NCBI GenBank assembly: GCA_035236585.1
Contig: CP141132.1
Span: forward strand, 24,635,445-24,699,444
Length of the DNA stretch: 64,000 nucleotides
Direction of reading: 5' to 3'
Source of the DNA: Warburgia ugandensis
Taxonomy: Eukaryota; Streptophyta; Magnoliopsida; Canellales; Canellaceae
Made by a program: the position numbers and the translations under genes. Shown one piece after another: positions 10,191 through 22,930 of this stretch. Numbering within the stretch: the first letter of the stretch is position 1; every line of letters starts with the position of its first letter. A model generated the notes under the pieces. The model searched no databases. It saw nothing but the letters and a program-made list of their open reading frames with translations, and was not told the DNA's origin.

Positions 10191-12411
10191 GGTTATTAAA
10201 TTATCTAATCCTATTAAAAATTGTAAGTAAGATAAGGATGATCAAACAAGATCCATAGGATCTTGAATGATCAAGAACAATAAGAATCCTAATGTTGTAT
10301 TTTTTTATGTATCTATGTATGTATGCTGTAGACAAATCTAGATAGTGAATCCAAACCCTTGATCAAATATGGTTCAAGGAAGAGAACCAAGATCATCCTC
10401 CTTAGGGATGATCAAACAACTGAATTTAGATCAGAGAAGAACTAGATGATAGAAGATCTATGCTCTTGATCTTTATCAACAAGTGTAAATTGTTGATCAA
10501 AGGATCTATGAAAGATCAAGATCAAAGAAAGGAATACACAAAGACTAAGAATAGAAAATACTTAGATCTGAAAGATTAGAAGATCATTTTCACCGTCAGA
10601 TCTATTGATCAATACTATCTAAGGAACATAGATCATGATAGGATGCAAGATCTAGATCCTTTATATCAAAGGACAAGATTAGACAAAGAATATAGATAGG
10701 ATTAAAAATATAGGATTATTCATATTGTATAAATATTGATAGTATGTATGGATTTACAAATTTCATACGTCAATCAAGATTATGGAAAATTTGAAGAGAT
10801 GAATCACTACGTGAAGGTAGGAGGATTTTATGACTGCATCTACATGTGAAATACATGTTGAATACATGATCTTATGTCTAGAAATGTTAACAAGTGTAAT
10901 ATAAACACTTGTATTAAACCCCTTGAAAACCCTTATGATTCAACCAAAACACATATGAAATGGTTAAGTTAAAATTGAGGAAAACTGTAAGTGAATAGAG
11001 AACTAGAAGGTATTCCAGCCCTGGATAAATAGACAAATTGTCTGATAAGTATAAAATCAATACATTGGAATGATTCGTATAGAATGGTGATCCCTAAACT
11101 TATATGAACATGGGTATCATTCATTGTAAATGATGATCCCTAAGTTTGAAGTGAAATCCTATCCTCGATATTAGAATACCAAAATATGAGGATGATGCTA
11201 TAAACAGATAAGGCGTCTGATAAGTAAAAGAATAGTTTATATATAAGCAAGGAGGCTTGTGGGTTTTATTTTAAATAGGCATATGCTTCAGGATGCTATG
11301 CAAGAAGGGTTACAAGGGTTTGGCCACCCGCTCTCTGAAATGTGATATATACGATGATAGCATGCCCAAAGAGAGGCAAAATGTCGAGTGGGCTAATTAT
11401 GCGAAGGCCACCACTATGATGGTTTGTCTCCCCATATAGACATAACATAGATGATTTTCCACATTTGGTATCTTTGGAGTATGAAAGCAGTTATCAGAGC
11501 GCAGCACTAGTACGAATCAAACTACATCATAGTAGTCCTTTGAGTATTTTGCATTATGATGCATGGCATAATGAGTTGCCGAGACTGCCCAAATAAGGGA
11601 GTATTTTCCCAGCAGAGTCTGGATGTTTTATCAACTCAGTATGGCTGAGTGTGATGATACTGCCCAAATGACGGAGTATTTTCCAGCAGAGTCTAGACGA
11701 TTGATCGACTTAGTGTGTCTGAGTGTGACTATTGATATTTGAGATATTAGCTATTTTTCAGGGTTTTGACTGTATATATATCTATACGACATATACAGTA
11801 TGTTTAAGGATGTACATATATGAAAAAGTAAAGAGATTGATCCACAAGTATGTTCATGAACAATGGGATTATGAAGTATTAGGATTATACTGTCAAATTA
11901 TTATGTTTCTTGAATCCCCTACCAAGCATAGCTTGCTGAGATATTGTAAATGTTTGAATGTTTACAATATCTTAGATATAAAAAAGGAGAATTAGGAGCT
12001 CAAGACTTAAGAAGACTTGGAAGAATTATTAATCAGGGTATATCCCTTGAAGACATGTATTTTTATTTTTATTTGAGAGCATTGTATTGTATTAAGAGTT
12101 TTTATTGTATGGTGAGCTTTGAAATTTAGATTATGTAATTTGGACAAGTATTGTACTGATACCTGTGTCAGATCTTGTGAACCACTGGATGGATTCTAGA
12201 ATTTAATAAAAGTAAATTCCTTCAATGGAATTTTATCTTGTACAAAATTCTACTTATGATATGTATGAAGTGATGACTTGGGTTTTACAAAACAAGTTCT
12301 AAATAAAAGAATTTCCACTGCTTTGTTTTGCAAAAAAAATTTACTACTAAGGGCGCCCTTGCCTTTGAAAAATGTATTACAAACTATGTTACAAAAACTT
12401 GGGTCGCCACA
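9879..12411 (-). mobile_element. Ty3/gypsy LTR-like sequence (minus strand)
   Basis: The right edge is clear: read on the minus strand from 12,411 it begins TGTGGCGACCCAAGTTTTTG, matching the starts at 51,120 and 53,967. It abuts a truncated integrase at 12,412. The left edge is a guess, placed where the large-repeat homology of copy 1 stops (about 9,879, where TG occurs). The interior is AT-rich and non-coding, holding GATCAA-rich stretches (10,200-10,700), an AAT microsatellite, and a short direct duplication with TGCCCAAAT and GGAGTATTTTCC (11,585-11,715). Insertion here would explain why copy 1 ends at this point. Confidence 0.45.
10150..10188. repeat. (AAT)n microsatellite
   Basis: About 13 uninterrupted ATA/AAT triplets. 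Confidence 0.95.
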
Positions 12412-13065
12412 TCCTCCCACATCCTTTTTCATTCCATTCCAACATAATTTTCTTTTCAATTCATGATGCATCTTGGTTCCCCCTAGGTGAATGGCATATT
12501 GAGAGTGATGTGCCTCTTGAAGGATTTCCTGTCTCAACTCTTTATTTGATAGAACTACCAATCTTCCACAAAATCACACACCTCTGCCTAAACTCTGAGT
12601 AAACCTTGGTTTACTAATCATTGCCTGTATATGTGTGTTTTCTTTTTAAGCCAAGAGAATCCTTCTCAACAATAGTAGATTTCACCACTAAATTGGACAC
12701 AAGTGATCCTTTACCCATGTATTGAATTTTTGGTTTACATTCAACAACATTCTCAAGTATTTACCACTTTCTATAGAGCATACCTACTATCAACCCCTGA
12801 GTATCCCAACTCAATGCATCAGCTACTACATTGGCCTTTCTTAGGCTATATTGGATAGAGAAGTCATAATCATTTATATACTACATCCATCTTCTTTGCC
12901 TCATATTTAGATCTTGGTGGGAGAAAATATATTTGAAGCTTTTATGATTTGTGAAAACTTTAAATTTCTTACCATACAAGTAATGTCTCTAGATTTTTAA
13001 CACGAAAACTATTGCCACCAACTCTAAATCATGAGTGGGGTAATTCTTCTCATGTGAACAAGGAC
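12412..13065 (-). pseudogene. Ty3/gypsy RNase H and integrase zinc-finger fragment
   Basis: Minus-strand remnant. RNase H pieces include NYPTHDLELVAIVFVLKI (12,989-13,042) and, further down, [12 protein letters not shown] and a KANVVADALS-type end (about 12,810-12,965). The integrase HHCC-type N-terminus follows with LRQEILQEAHHSQYAIH and GGTKMHHELKRK (12,430-12,535). These are chromovirus-like (Tekay/Del) sequences. The integrase core is missing: the frame breaks off after the zinc-finger region and the next base is the start of an LTR at 12,411. To the right it meets a plus-strand fragment at about 13,065, so the junction is an inversion. Confidence 0.8.
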
Positions 13066-13912
13066 ACTTATTGAGTGAGCGCCCTAAGAGACATATAAGC
13101 AGTGGGCCTAGGATAGAAAATGTGCCTCCAAGTGAAGGATGAATATTCACTATCACTTCTAAGTAGCCTAGGGTATTAAATGCAGTATTTGATGGTACCA
13201 TTTTAATTTCAAATAGACATACTAAAGTTTTATTTGATCTAGGTTCCACGTATTCATTTATCTCTAGCATTTTTGCATCTTGTGTGTGTTTACCCATATA
13301 TAATTTGGGATTTGGCTTGGATATAACTACACTAGAAGATAAATTAGTCAGTAGTCTTGAGTTTCTCTAAGAGGTACCTATTGAGATAATGGGGCAGCAA
13401 TTGAAGGTTGATCTCATTCTACTCTATATGATGGATTTTAACATTATATTGGAATTGGATTGGCTAGCAATGAATTGGACAATTCTGGACTGTCATAGGA
13501 AGAAGGTCATGTTTTGTGTACTAGGACAGACAATAATTTCATTCCAAGGAAAACTAGATACAAATGATGTTCATGTTATTTCAGCCATAAAGGCAACAAG
13601 ACACATCTCAAAAGGATGTTAAGCCTTTTTAGCTAGTGTAATACCAATGGATGCTGAGCAACCTAAACTTGAGGAGTTGAAAGTTGTTAAAGAATTTCAT
13701 GATTTTTTACTAAGGAACTTCCAGGACTACCACCTGGGAGAGAAATTGTTTTTAGTATCAAACTTGTGCTAAGTACATCTCCTATTTCTAAGGTACCATA
13801 TCGAATGGCTCCTACAAAATTGAAAACACAATTGCAAGAGTTATTAGACAAGGGCTTTATTAGACCCAGTCTTTCACCTTGGGGAGCACCAGTTCTTTTC
13901 GTTAAGAAGAAA
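13066..13912 (+). pseudogene. Ty3/gypsy protease and N-terminal RT fragment
   Basis: Plus-strand remnant. The retropepsin is recognisable from VLFDLGSTYSFIS (about 13,222-13,260), where the usual D-S/T-G active site reads DLG, and from DFNIILELDWLAMNWTILDC (13,430-13,490). RT begins downstream with MAPTKLK and then [19 protein letters not shown] (13,845-13,905), split over frames with a stop near 13,620. RT ends abruptly after the Lys-rich KKK at about 13,911, before any catalytic motif. It is of the same broad family as the inverted fragment to its left and may derive from the same element. Confidence 0.8.
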
Positions 13913-15930
13913 GATGGATGATCTGTCCAAGAAATTTGACGCTATGATGAATAGTATAATGGATAAGTATAATGCTTCTAAACAAAATATTGAGGCATAT
14001 CAACAACCTTAATATGGTAATTACTATACTGAGTCATACCAACAACCTCAATATAATAATGACTATGCCGATTCAGAACCTCAGTACCCTACTTCATAGC
14101 CATCAAGCTCCAACTACAATGAATACTATTAGGAGCAAGTGAATGCACTTAGTGCATTCCTTGAACCTAGAAATCATTACTATTCTGAGACAAATTACCA
14201 AGACTATAATGGATAGCCTAGGCATCGTGTACAACCATGGTCTTAGGATTATCAACCATATCAGGAAGAACCAACATGATACCACCCTGAACAACGCTAT
14301 TAAGAATACCAAGAATATAAGGGTCAATCAGCATGGGTTCAACTTGCTCAGCCCTTTTCACTATCCCAATGCCACAACAATTCCAACCACATGAGTCATA
14401 TCCTCTACAACATGAAGAACCATCACTAATATGCAACAAATTTGTTAAGGAATAGATCAAAACATTGCAACCATTAGAAAAGGGAATGAGAAAATGAAAT
14501 GAGAGGGGGAGGAATGGGAAGAGAAAATGAAACTAATAAGGGAATATACTAAAAGAAACTTGTTGAATTTATAAAAAGGACTAAGGATTTTGAACCAATT
14601 GGGAATAATGAAGAGCCATTTATTACTAATACTAAGATGGGACTATCTTATGATCATTCTAAACTACAAAGTCTTCAACCATCTTTGCTTATTAATAATG
14701 ACAATAGGATAAAATATCTTATGAACCTTCAGAGCTCTAGAATTTTTTACCATCCTTGACCACTGTTACTGCTAATGGATGAAAATTGCATACGATCATT
14801 TTGAGCCACAAAATCCACAACCATCCATACAAGCCTCTAACTCGTATCTACTCGAGCCATGTCCTGTTCCTTTTTATGATTATGATAAAGAGACATCCAT
14901 TGAGGAGGAGAATGAATCCTTAGCAACATCCAACCCAAAACCTCTAAAATTGTGTCTTGCTTATTTTTATGAATTTGATGAAGACACATCTATTGAGGAG
15001 GTGAAGCAATTGTTGGAGACTGTGCCACTAATGAATACTTCTCAATGGCAAGCTAGAGTAAAAACCCCTACTAAACTTTAAATTCCAACTAGGCCTTTCA
15101 ATGTAGAAGACGTACTTGAGTGGGACCTATATACCATACTTGAACAAATACAAGATAGTAATATAGGTCCATCTAAAACCTTATCTATGTGGGAAAAATA
15201 GGAAAAAAAGAGTCGATTGATGTGCTAGCTATACATCACCCAACTTTAGGGTACACATTAGAAGGTAATCAGGTTTAAGCCTCACCATGTCCCTATTTCT
15301 AGTAATACAAGAACCACCTTTTAGGTAAGTGGTGAGTCAACTTGTACTTCAATTATAGGACAATGTAAGGGAAATGGAGGAAAAGGATGAATTGAATACA
15401 ATGGTCAATGTTATCCCTCAATTTGGTCAAGAAGAGGACCATTCATCTCTATGTGGTCCAATAAAATTTAAATTTATGGTAGTTCATGATGTCATCATGT
15501 TACTACCACCTCAGTTTTCAATGTAGAGGAATTATACTGACTACCATGAAATAGTGAAAATGGGGGATCATCAATTTGGTGCCATTAAATTTAAAATCAT
15601 GGCGGTCTACTATACCATATTGTTATTACCTCTAAAAATTTTATGGTGAAGGAAATATATAGACTATTGCAAGATTCTAAAGTGGCATGAGAAATCTTGC
15701 CCTTTTCATTGTTATAGTTAGGGTAGGAAAATTTAGGTTAAACTAGTAAGATCTAAATTAGGGTACATTAAGCTATGTCTGGAAGAAGACATTAAACTTA
15801 ATGCTCATTGGGAAGCAACCATGGGTTTTTTTTAGAAGTCTCGGTGTTCTGCATTACCCATTTATCATATAGTATTTTAAAACATTGAGGACAATGTTTA
15901 GTTCAGGTTAGGGGGTGTAGATATGCATGA
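13913..15930 (+). pseudogene. Athila-type retroelement fragment with 3' motif
   Basis: Fused directly to the broken RT. The first 0.5 kb reads as a Gln/Tyr-rich gag-like segment ([20 protein letters not shown], then repeated YQQPQYNN-type phrases) with many TAA/TAG stops at apparent Gln positions. An open stretch at 14,779-15,081 encodes an acidic 100-residue segment with a repeated DTSIEE motif. The segment ends with CATTGAGGACAATG (15,883-15,896) and a GGGGGTGTAG purine stretch. The same pair lies past the pol stop of the minus-strand element at 60,600, which places this piece in the same lineage. Most of pol is absent. Confidence 0.6.
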
Positions 15931-17100
15931 GATTTTTAAATTTTTCTTGCATGTTTATAAATTAAAAAAAGAAGAAGGAAAAAGAGATAGATAAGTTCCT
16001 TTATAAAGATGACATTTTAAAATTTCTAAATATTTAGTTACCTTTTGAATTTTAGCTTATTAATAGAGTTGCAGACAAAATAGCTATATAGTTTAAGTGG
16101 AAGAGAAGATATAACTTAGAAATCCTAAAAAAGACTTGTGATGACTTATAACCCAAGTGAGTTTCTTACCATTCTTCTTTTTCTGAGTGTTATACATAAA
16201 TTCAAAATTTTCTTGAGTGTACATTAATTCTTAGTTGATCTCATTATTCTTCATCTTAATCAAATATTGAGAAATCATAAAAGACCATACCATATATTTC
16301 TTAAGTTTATGATAATTCTTAAGTCATATGAACCCTAGGAAATGATAGAGGCCATCTTTGAAAAACCCAGAGCCTTTAGCCTTCCCTAAGTCATTTTCCG
16401 CTAGTTAGACCTTTTGAGCCTCGTGGGATCAACCTCACTTGCATGTAGCTATGATAGATTTGTGCTCTTGTAAGTTAACTTAAACATCACAACCCACTCT
16501 TTGCCTACACATTTGATGTAATTAAAGTTATGTAATTAATACAATTGGATTTTATAATGAATTCAATCAAACATTGGTTTAGCACATACCTCCAATTCAG
16601 GAGATAGGCAACACTTTACCAATTTATTCCATGCTTCCTAGTAGAATGTGAGTGAGTCAAAGCCTTAGAGTCTTGCATGATCTTGGCCTAAGGTGGCACC
16701 AAATTCTATTCCCTTGATCCCCATTTTCAAAACTCATTCATCTAACAATTGATGCACACATTAGTGGTCTGAACCTTGGGAAATTTTGCATTAATCCAAT
16801 GCCTAATTTTTCCTATGTCATGAACCTACAGAATATAGTATACTAAGTGAAGCAAATTATCCAAACAATACTACAATGAATCCACAATTTCTATTGTAAC
16901 AAACTAAACTAACTCTCAAAGGAGGTTTTCTATCCTACCATAATAAAACCTAGTCATTAAAGACATAAACTACAAAGGAAAAACCATTATCAAGGATAAA
17001 ATGCTTAAGTTAATGATGGGGAAAAAGTAAAGCTCATTAAAATTTAGAATTTCTAAAAGCTTTTGAAACAACATACCCAAATTGATAACTAATTCAAAGA
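15931..17100 (+). mobile_element. Athila-type 3' non-coding region
   Basis: Blocks match, in order, the complement of 59,700-60,580, for example ACCCAAGTGAGTTT (16,150), GAACCCTAGGAAATGAT (16,330) and a CTAGTTAGACCTTTTGAGCC stretch (16,402). It is the non-coding 3' part of the plus-strand Athila-type fragment. No open frame of note is present, and no LTR boundary could be placed on its right side. Confidence 0.55.
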
Positions 17101-18060
17101 AAAAATAAAGTATTATCCTAAAAACCAAATTTCTGGAAATATAATAAACCATAGAACAAGGAGCAAATACAAGAAATGAGTACTAGGTCTTTACTCTCTA
17201 AGGCATAAATTCTTTGTGAAAACAAAATGATCCAGAACAAAATATCTCTGTAGCACAAAGCTTCAGATTCTTCCCATTGATGACCTTTGTGGAGCTTGTA
17301 CGAGTGATTGGACTGCAAATCGGGTTTTGAGAGGCACAATTTTTAGATATCCTTTCTTATGGGTTTTTGGAGTAACGCTAATCCTTTTATTCAATTAGTA
17401 GTGATCCTTTCAAGCACTAGGTAAGCAAGCAAGAGAAGTAGGGGAGATTATGTAGGACAAAAAATGCTTATTTTGGATATCTAGCCTCGATGAAGAAGGC
17501 ATGGAATCTAGTTCTAAGCTTTTCGACTCGACAAAGAAGATGGTCTCCATGGATCTCTACTATTTATATTGTACATCGGATTTGTGATCCTCAACTCTCT
17601 TATGCATTTTTGAGGATGGTTGACTTTTGTTCGTCGGTTTATGGGATTCTGATTTCATTTCATGGGGGTGAATGGAAGTTCCTTTCTTTGCTTTTACTTG
17701 TACAAAGAGAATTTTTCGTTTTTCTTTTTTATCGTTTTCAATAATCCCCAAGCCTGTTTATTCCTTTTCCTCGTTCAAACTCAGTTAACCAACGTTGGGT
17801 ATGTGATGGGTTTAGCTGTCGCGGATTATCAGCTCTTGATACCTAGAAGATCACTGCTAGGCACATGCGCTTTGGTGAATCCCTTAATTAGTGGATCAGG
17901 ATAGGCTGTCGTGGTCCATTGTGAACAAAAAAGCAATACATGGGGAAGGTCTACTGCTTATGTCCTCTTTGTAACCAATTAAGGTCAATGGTTAATCTTT
18001 CTTTATAAGCGATTAGGGTCAACGGCTAGCTGTTGTGATTTGTGGCAACCAATAAATTAA
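17101..18060. other. Unassigned region, no gene recognised
   Basis: Short open stretches of 60-85 codons exist on both strands (for example 17,118-17,339 minus and 17,490-17,744 plus), but they overlap one another, show no recognised domain and lack plausible splice structure. GC content is somewhat higher than in the flanks around 17,480-17,930. A short imperfect repeat (CAATTAAGGTCAATGGTTA and GATTAGGGTCAACGGCTA) lies at 17,977-18,022. Confidence 0.4.
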
Positions 18061-18245
18061 ATAAGTGGAGGAATGAATATATAGAATATGTCCAGCTAGT
18101 TTGGTGCACTCATTGACACTTCACGTTCACGTTACAAATATAAACGAGAAACGTCCTAAATAAGTGGAATAGAATATATCCAACTAGTTTGGCGCACTCA
18201 TTGACCATTCACGTGACAGTTATAAACGAGACACATCCTAAACTT
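18061..18245. repeat. Tandem duplication, about 90 bp unit x2
   Basis: Both units contain AATAAGTGGA, ATAGAATAT, CCAACTAGTTTGGCGCACTC (with small changes) and ATAAACGAGA followed by CCTAAA. The second unit is slightly shorter. Function unknown. Confidence 0.85.
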
Positions 18246-18459
18246 TTTATGGGAAGAAGTCATCCCTCTTGGTATAAATCAACAGTTATAACGCATTTCA
18301 GGCTCTGATTTTAGTCATGAATTTGCCAGATAAGAGTAGCGGTCGAGGACATAAAATAATGGTGGAATGCAATTTCCAAACTTTTACTGGGTAGTACAAA
18401 GAGTAAAGGCTGGGTAGTGTAAGATAATGCAGTTCCCCACTCGCTGCCTTAAATGCCCA

Positions 18460-18461
<2 letters not shown>

Positions 18462-18517
<56 letters not shown>
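18462..18517. repeat. (CT)n microsatellite
   Basis: 28 uninterrupted CT dinucleotides. The open frame of alternating Arg-Glu on the minus strand is an artefact of it. Confidence 0.97.
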
Positions 18518-18521
<4 letters not shown>

Positions 18522-18842
18522 TAATATCATTCCTCTTTCTTTATTTAACTTATAATCATGCCTAGAAGACTGATACATTGCACTGGGCCCTGCCATTCAG
18601 TCAAAAGGGCTATGTAGTTTTTTATTTGCCATTGGCAGTCCAAGACAAATATTTGAGATTTTTATTTAATTTTTTTTTCTGGAAGGCACAAATATTTGAG
18701 AATTCTGGTAAAACATCTGTAAAAAATCCGAGGAAATAGAAAGTACATTTTAGATGTGAATTTAAGTTTTAATTTCAATGTTTTAGTAGATTTACAAATA
18801 ATATTTTAAATTTTAACAAATTAATTATAGATTATGAGTTTT

Positions 18843-18990
18843 GTTGCACCAGTGCTTTGTAGCACAGTGGTGGATGGAGTAGTTTCTCTCCCAGGTGACC
18901 AGCGTTCGAACTTGCGCATGACTATTTGATGAATTTAAAAGTAAGTGTTCGGCCTTGTGCATGAGTATTTGATGAATTTAAAAAGAAAAA
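18843..18990 (+). mobile_element. tRNA-derived SINE-like sequence
   Basis: A pol III A-box-like stretch GTAGCACAGTGGTGG (18,859-18,873) is followed 30-40 bp later by a B-box-like GCGTTCGAACT (18,902-18,912), the spacing of a tRNA-type internal promoter. The 3' part contains a tandem repeat of about 50 bp (TTCGAACTTGCGCATG and TTCGGCCTTGTGCATG, each followed by TATTTGATGAATTTAAAA) and ends in an A-rich stretch. This fits a plant tRNA-derived SINE. No clear target-site duplication was found. Confidence 0.5.
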
Positions 18991-19696
18991 AAGAAAGAAA
19001 GGAGAAGATGAATTTTGTTAGGAAAATTTAAATTAATTTCTTGAATTTGAATTTGAACTTAAAAAACGTAAGAACCTTTGAATTTGTTAAGATAAATTAG
19101 TCAGATACTAGAGTCATCCGTTGTATACGCAATTGTTTTACATTGCTAGATATCCAAAAGCGGGAGTAATGAGGTGAACGAGATAGATATCCAAGGATAA
19201 GCCCTTGATATCCAAGGATAAGCCATTTTATACAAAAAGTGGGCATGCAATATTGTTGAGCTCTCGTGGAAGTCTATGTCGTCTCGCAGTAAAAGGGAAC
19301 ATGTCAGAATGACCATATATCAGGAAGCCCTTTTGCGTTGAAATATCATATTCAACAAGATGACCCAACGACATGGAATATGGATTTCATAAATTTGGGC
19401 TCATAGAATTAGGCATCATAGCAACGAGGAATCCTGATACCGTATGTGGGTTGGAATGAAGTTCCTACTGAGATATGAGAAATACAAAATGGACACTCGT
19501 GCAAATTCACCTCTTTTATTGGAGCCCACCTTTGCATGACGTGACTATGATTGTTTCAGATCCGGATGCTTAGTAGATAAAAAACAATGTAATTCGAACT
19601 GAATGGGGAGTAGAATTTAGACATTTTGGCACAACGCAATATATACAATAAGAAAATAGATTTAGGTGCCTCAAGGCACCAAAATTTAAGCTCTTC
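18991..19696. other. No gene seen
   Basis: Moderately complex non-coding sequence. A short duplication with GATATCCAAGGATAAGCC occurs at 19,185-19,225. No domain or RNA gene was recognised. Confidence 0.5.
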
Positions 19697-20040
19697 TAGG
19701 CTTCACGATGGATACGTGTTATTCTTTCATGACCCAGACACGAACATGAACATGACATGATTAGAGTATATGGGTCGACATGAACATGGCACGATTAATA
19801 GTAGTATAAAGTACCTTTGACTTGAACACAACTCGGTTCTTAAAAAATTAACACAACACAACCTGTGTAACACAATTACATTACTGAGTTGTGTTTGTAT
19901 GACACAACACAACATGACACGATTCATTAACATGACTTGTTTATGAAACGAGTCAACACAACCTGACTCAATAACACGATAATTAGTGACCCATTACAAC
20001 ATGAAATGACCCATCTAACACGACGTTTTAGTATTAGACA
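19697..20040. mobile_element. hAT-like subterminal repeat region (left end)
   Basis: Dense ACACGA, ACATGACACGA and GACACAACACAAC-type repeats lie downstream of the minus-strand hAT gene, as expected for its 3' subterminal region. A candidate terminus is TAGGCTTCACGATGG at 19,697, a diverged partner of TAGGCCTAGCAAAATATGAC at the opposite end (32,041, complement). The flanking octamers (AGCTCTTC and ATCTCAAC) agree at only 5 of 8 bases, so the pairing is tentative. Confidence 0.55.
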
Positions 20041-20446
20041 GTTAGACTATTAGTAATCCTTGATCCATACCAATAATGTTCCTGTAATATTTTATTTAGA
20101 AGCAACATTAAACTTTACACCACTCATATAAGGTCTAAAAGAGATTCAAATGAATCAAATAACCACAATAGTAGTAAATAACTGGGGATTAAGTAGCACA
20201 TGAGAGAAATCTACTTCCATCAATATATCAAACACAATAAATTAATATAAGTTATGAAAATTATACAAATTAATCAAAATAAATTATTCCAGAGTCTTTA
20301 GTTGGTTGAGGTGGTCCTGCACTACTACTTATAATTTCCTTAGCAAGCTCATCCATGGAAACTGTAATGACAAAATCTACAATCATATAGAATAAACATG
20401 TATTAGTCATTACTAAGATCACATAAAATATAGTTTAAATATAGAA

Positions 20447-22768
20447 TCATAAATTATTATCTTTCAATCCATATAGCCAATCTCTTACACAAATCAATGC
20501 TTGCACTGTGTCTGACTTTAAAGCAGTTCTATATTAGTCAAGAACTTGACCACCAATACTAAAAGCAAACTCTGATGCAATTGTAGATATAGAAATGCTC
20601 AAGACATCACAAGCCATGGAAGCAAGTTCAGGATACCTAAAATCAATATTTGAATCAAATATAAATGTAAATAAGATTATAAAAAAATTATTTTTATGAG
20701 ACAAGAGATTATTAATCAACCAACCTGTATTGATTGCTTTTCTAGAATGCAAGAATGTCTAGCTTTGACTCTTGCAACCTTAGTTCATCCAAATAAAGCT
20801 CCAATTGTGATTTTTGCATAGCCAAAGAACATTCTTTACTTTCAAATGAATCAAATTCCTAATGCAAATGCAATTATATTATTCAACTTAATGTAAGACA
20901 ATTCATAGTAAATTTTAATATCCTAAGATATATATAATGAAAGATATAATTATAAATATAATTACCTTCATGACATCTAAAACCTCTTGACTATATGACA
21001 AGTTCTGTCTATCATCAGCATCAAGAGCACTACCTCTAGCCATTGGGAAAGATGAGGAAGGATTAGGAGAACTCTTAACCATATATTCATTGAAGAGAGA
21101 ATAACTTTTTTTAAACTTGAGCAAACTCCAAGCAACCATTATCAAACAATTTCTTGTATGAGAATTCCCCAAAGGAGAGCTTATATCGAGGATTTAACAC
21201 ACATGCAATTGCCAAAATGGTGTTGAATTCAGACCAGTACTTTGGAAACTTGGCAAACATTTGGGTGTGGACATACGCTTCATATAGTCATCATCACTTC
21301 TCATGTATTGTGTTAAACTCAAATAAATTACAAATGCTACACGAAAGTAGAGATTTTCTATAGAATACTTGGATCTAGAAAACATGTAGGTAGCATCATA
21401 AAAAAATAGCCAAAAACTTTGAAATTTTTGTAGCCTTTCCCCATTCATCGATAGAAGGATAGTGCTTATAATTTGAGTTACTTAGTTCTAAGTGACAAAA
21501 TGCAAGTTGGTAAGAAAGAGCACTTTCAAGCATCACATAGATTGAATTCCATCTTGTAGGACAATCTTGTCTTAAGCCCTTTTTTGTCTCAATTGACATG
21601 TGATTCGCACACTCTAAAAAATTTTGTTTTCTACCTTGCAATGCTTTAACATACTTGATACTCTCTCAAATTTTTTGAATAGCATCTTCTATTTCTTTCA
21701 AACCATCTTGCATAATAAAATTCAAAACATGATGACAACAATGAAGATGAAGGAACTCTCCACCACAAACAAGAGTGTTTTTTATGTTAATTGATGCCTT
21801 AATAGCTCAACAGAAGAATCATTAGCAGAAGCATTGTTTAAAGTGATTGAAAAAATCTTTTTCTCAATCCCCCATTCTACCAATAATGAGTATACCTTTT
21901 CTACTAATGATATTCCATTATATGGAGGTGGTAGGAAACAAATATTTAATATCTCCTTGTGTAAGACCCACTCACTATCTAGAAAATGTATTGTGAGACT
22001 TATATAACCATCAGTAATACAATAAGTCCACAAATTAGATCTTAAACATATCCTACCAGGTGTCAACTCTAACATCTCTTTTATCTTTCCTTTTTATCTT
22101 TGATACATTCTTAGAACATCTGCTTTTACTAGGTTTTTACTAATTAAATGCAAATCTGCATGCAAATATTTTAGTACAACTCTAATTCCATCATACTCAA
22201 CAAATTAGAAAGGCACATCATGCATAACAACTGCAACTGCTACTAACTCACGAAAAACTTCAGGATCAAACTTATTTGAATTTAGTTACATACTCCCCTG
22301 ACTTTGAGATAAAAGCAACTAGCATATATCATGAAAAGAGCTCCATTAACAAGTCTTTCTATCATGTTTTAAGTTACCTATACCAAATTTGTTGTCGTAA
22401 ATATATATCGCAAGGCACTTCTTGCATTTACACCTTTGCCTTTCATCTTTTGATACCGAAAGGTGTTCAACAAAATTCCAAACTAGAGACATTAGCTTCC
22501 TATGCTTTCTACCTCTGTTGGATTTTGAAACTAACTCCACGTTCTCCAAATCAACAAGCTCATCACCGTCATTGTTGTGCAGCATATTCAAATTATCAGA
22601 AACATCATTGCTCCCAACTTGTGCCTATATTGCAATTAACAAGAAAATTTTAGTTCACAGTAAACACCAATTACTAATAAGGGAGTGAGGAATGAAAAAA
22701 GAAACATAATGATAAAGAAATAACAAAAAAGAAACACATACCTATGGTGTTGTAGGTGTGCTGCTCAT
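20447..22768 (-). pseudogene. hAT transposase (BED zinc finger, RICESLEEPER-like), decayed
   Basis: Minus-strand hAT transposase readable over most of its length. A 9-codon first exon (22,742-22,768, MSSTPTTP then TAG at the junction) is followed by an intron and an exon from 22,624. A BED finger comes next: SLVWNFVEHL, then CKCKKC, ending GNLKHDRKTC, where the usual final His/Cys spacing is altered. The central catalytic region follows (EMLELTPGRICLRSNLWTY, then IFSITLNNASANDSSVELL at about 21,800), then KKGLRQDCPTRWNSIYVMLE. The hAT C-terminal dimerisation block ends it (PELASMACDVLSISISTIAS, then GGQVLD, about 20,540-20,640). Stops and frameshifts are scattered, with one stop inside the dimerisation block (20,534-20,536). 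It is flanked by hAT subterminal repeats on its 3' side and a family-A array on its 5' side. Confidence 0.9.
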
Positions 22769-22930
22769 TGTGCAAGAATGGTTGAAGTCTTGAAGATATC
22801 TGGGAAGAAAAAACTGAAAGAGATGTAAAACCAGCTAGGGTTTCACCGTTTCACGCAAAAGATCTAAGTGTAAACTGGAAATGTATTATTCCTTCCTCTC
22901 TCTCGCATCGAGTTAGTAAATAAAAGGTAA

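Noticed and set aside
9879..12411. Assigning a precise complete LTR
   Set aside because: Only the right edge matches other LTR starts; the left edge is inferred from loss of repeat homology, and no target duplication was seen.
17490..17904. Overlapping open frames on both strands in a GC-richer patch
   Set aside because: No recognisable motif, no splice structure and mutually overlapping; kept only as an unassigned region.
18298..18519. Arg-Glu repeat frame
   Set aside because: Translation of a CT microsatellite.
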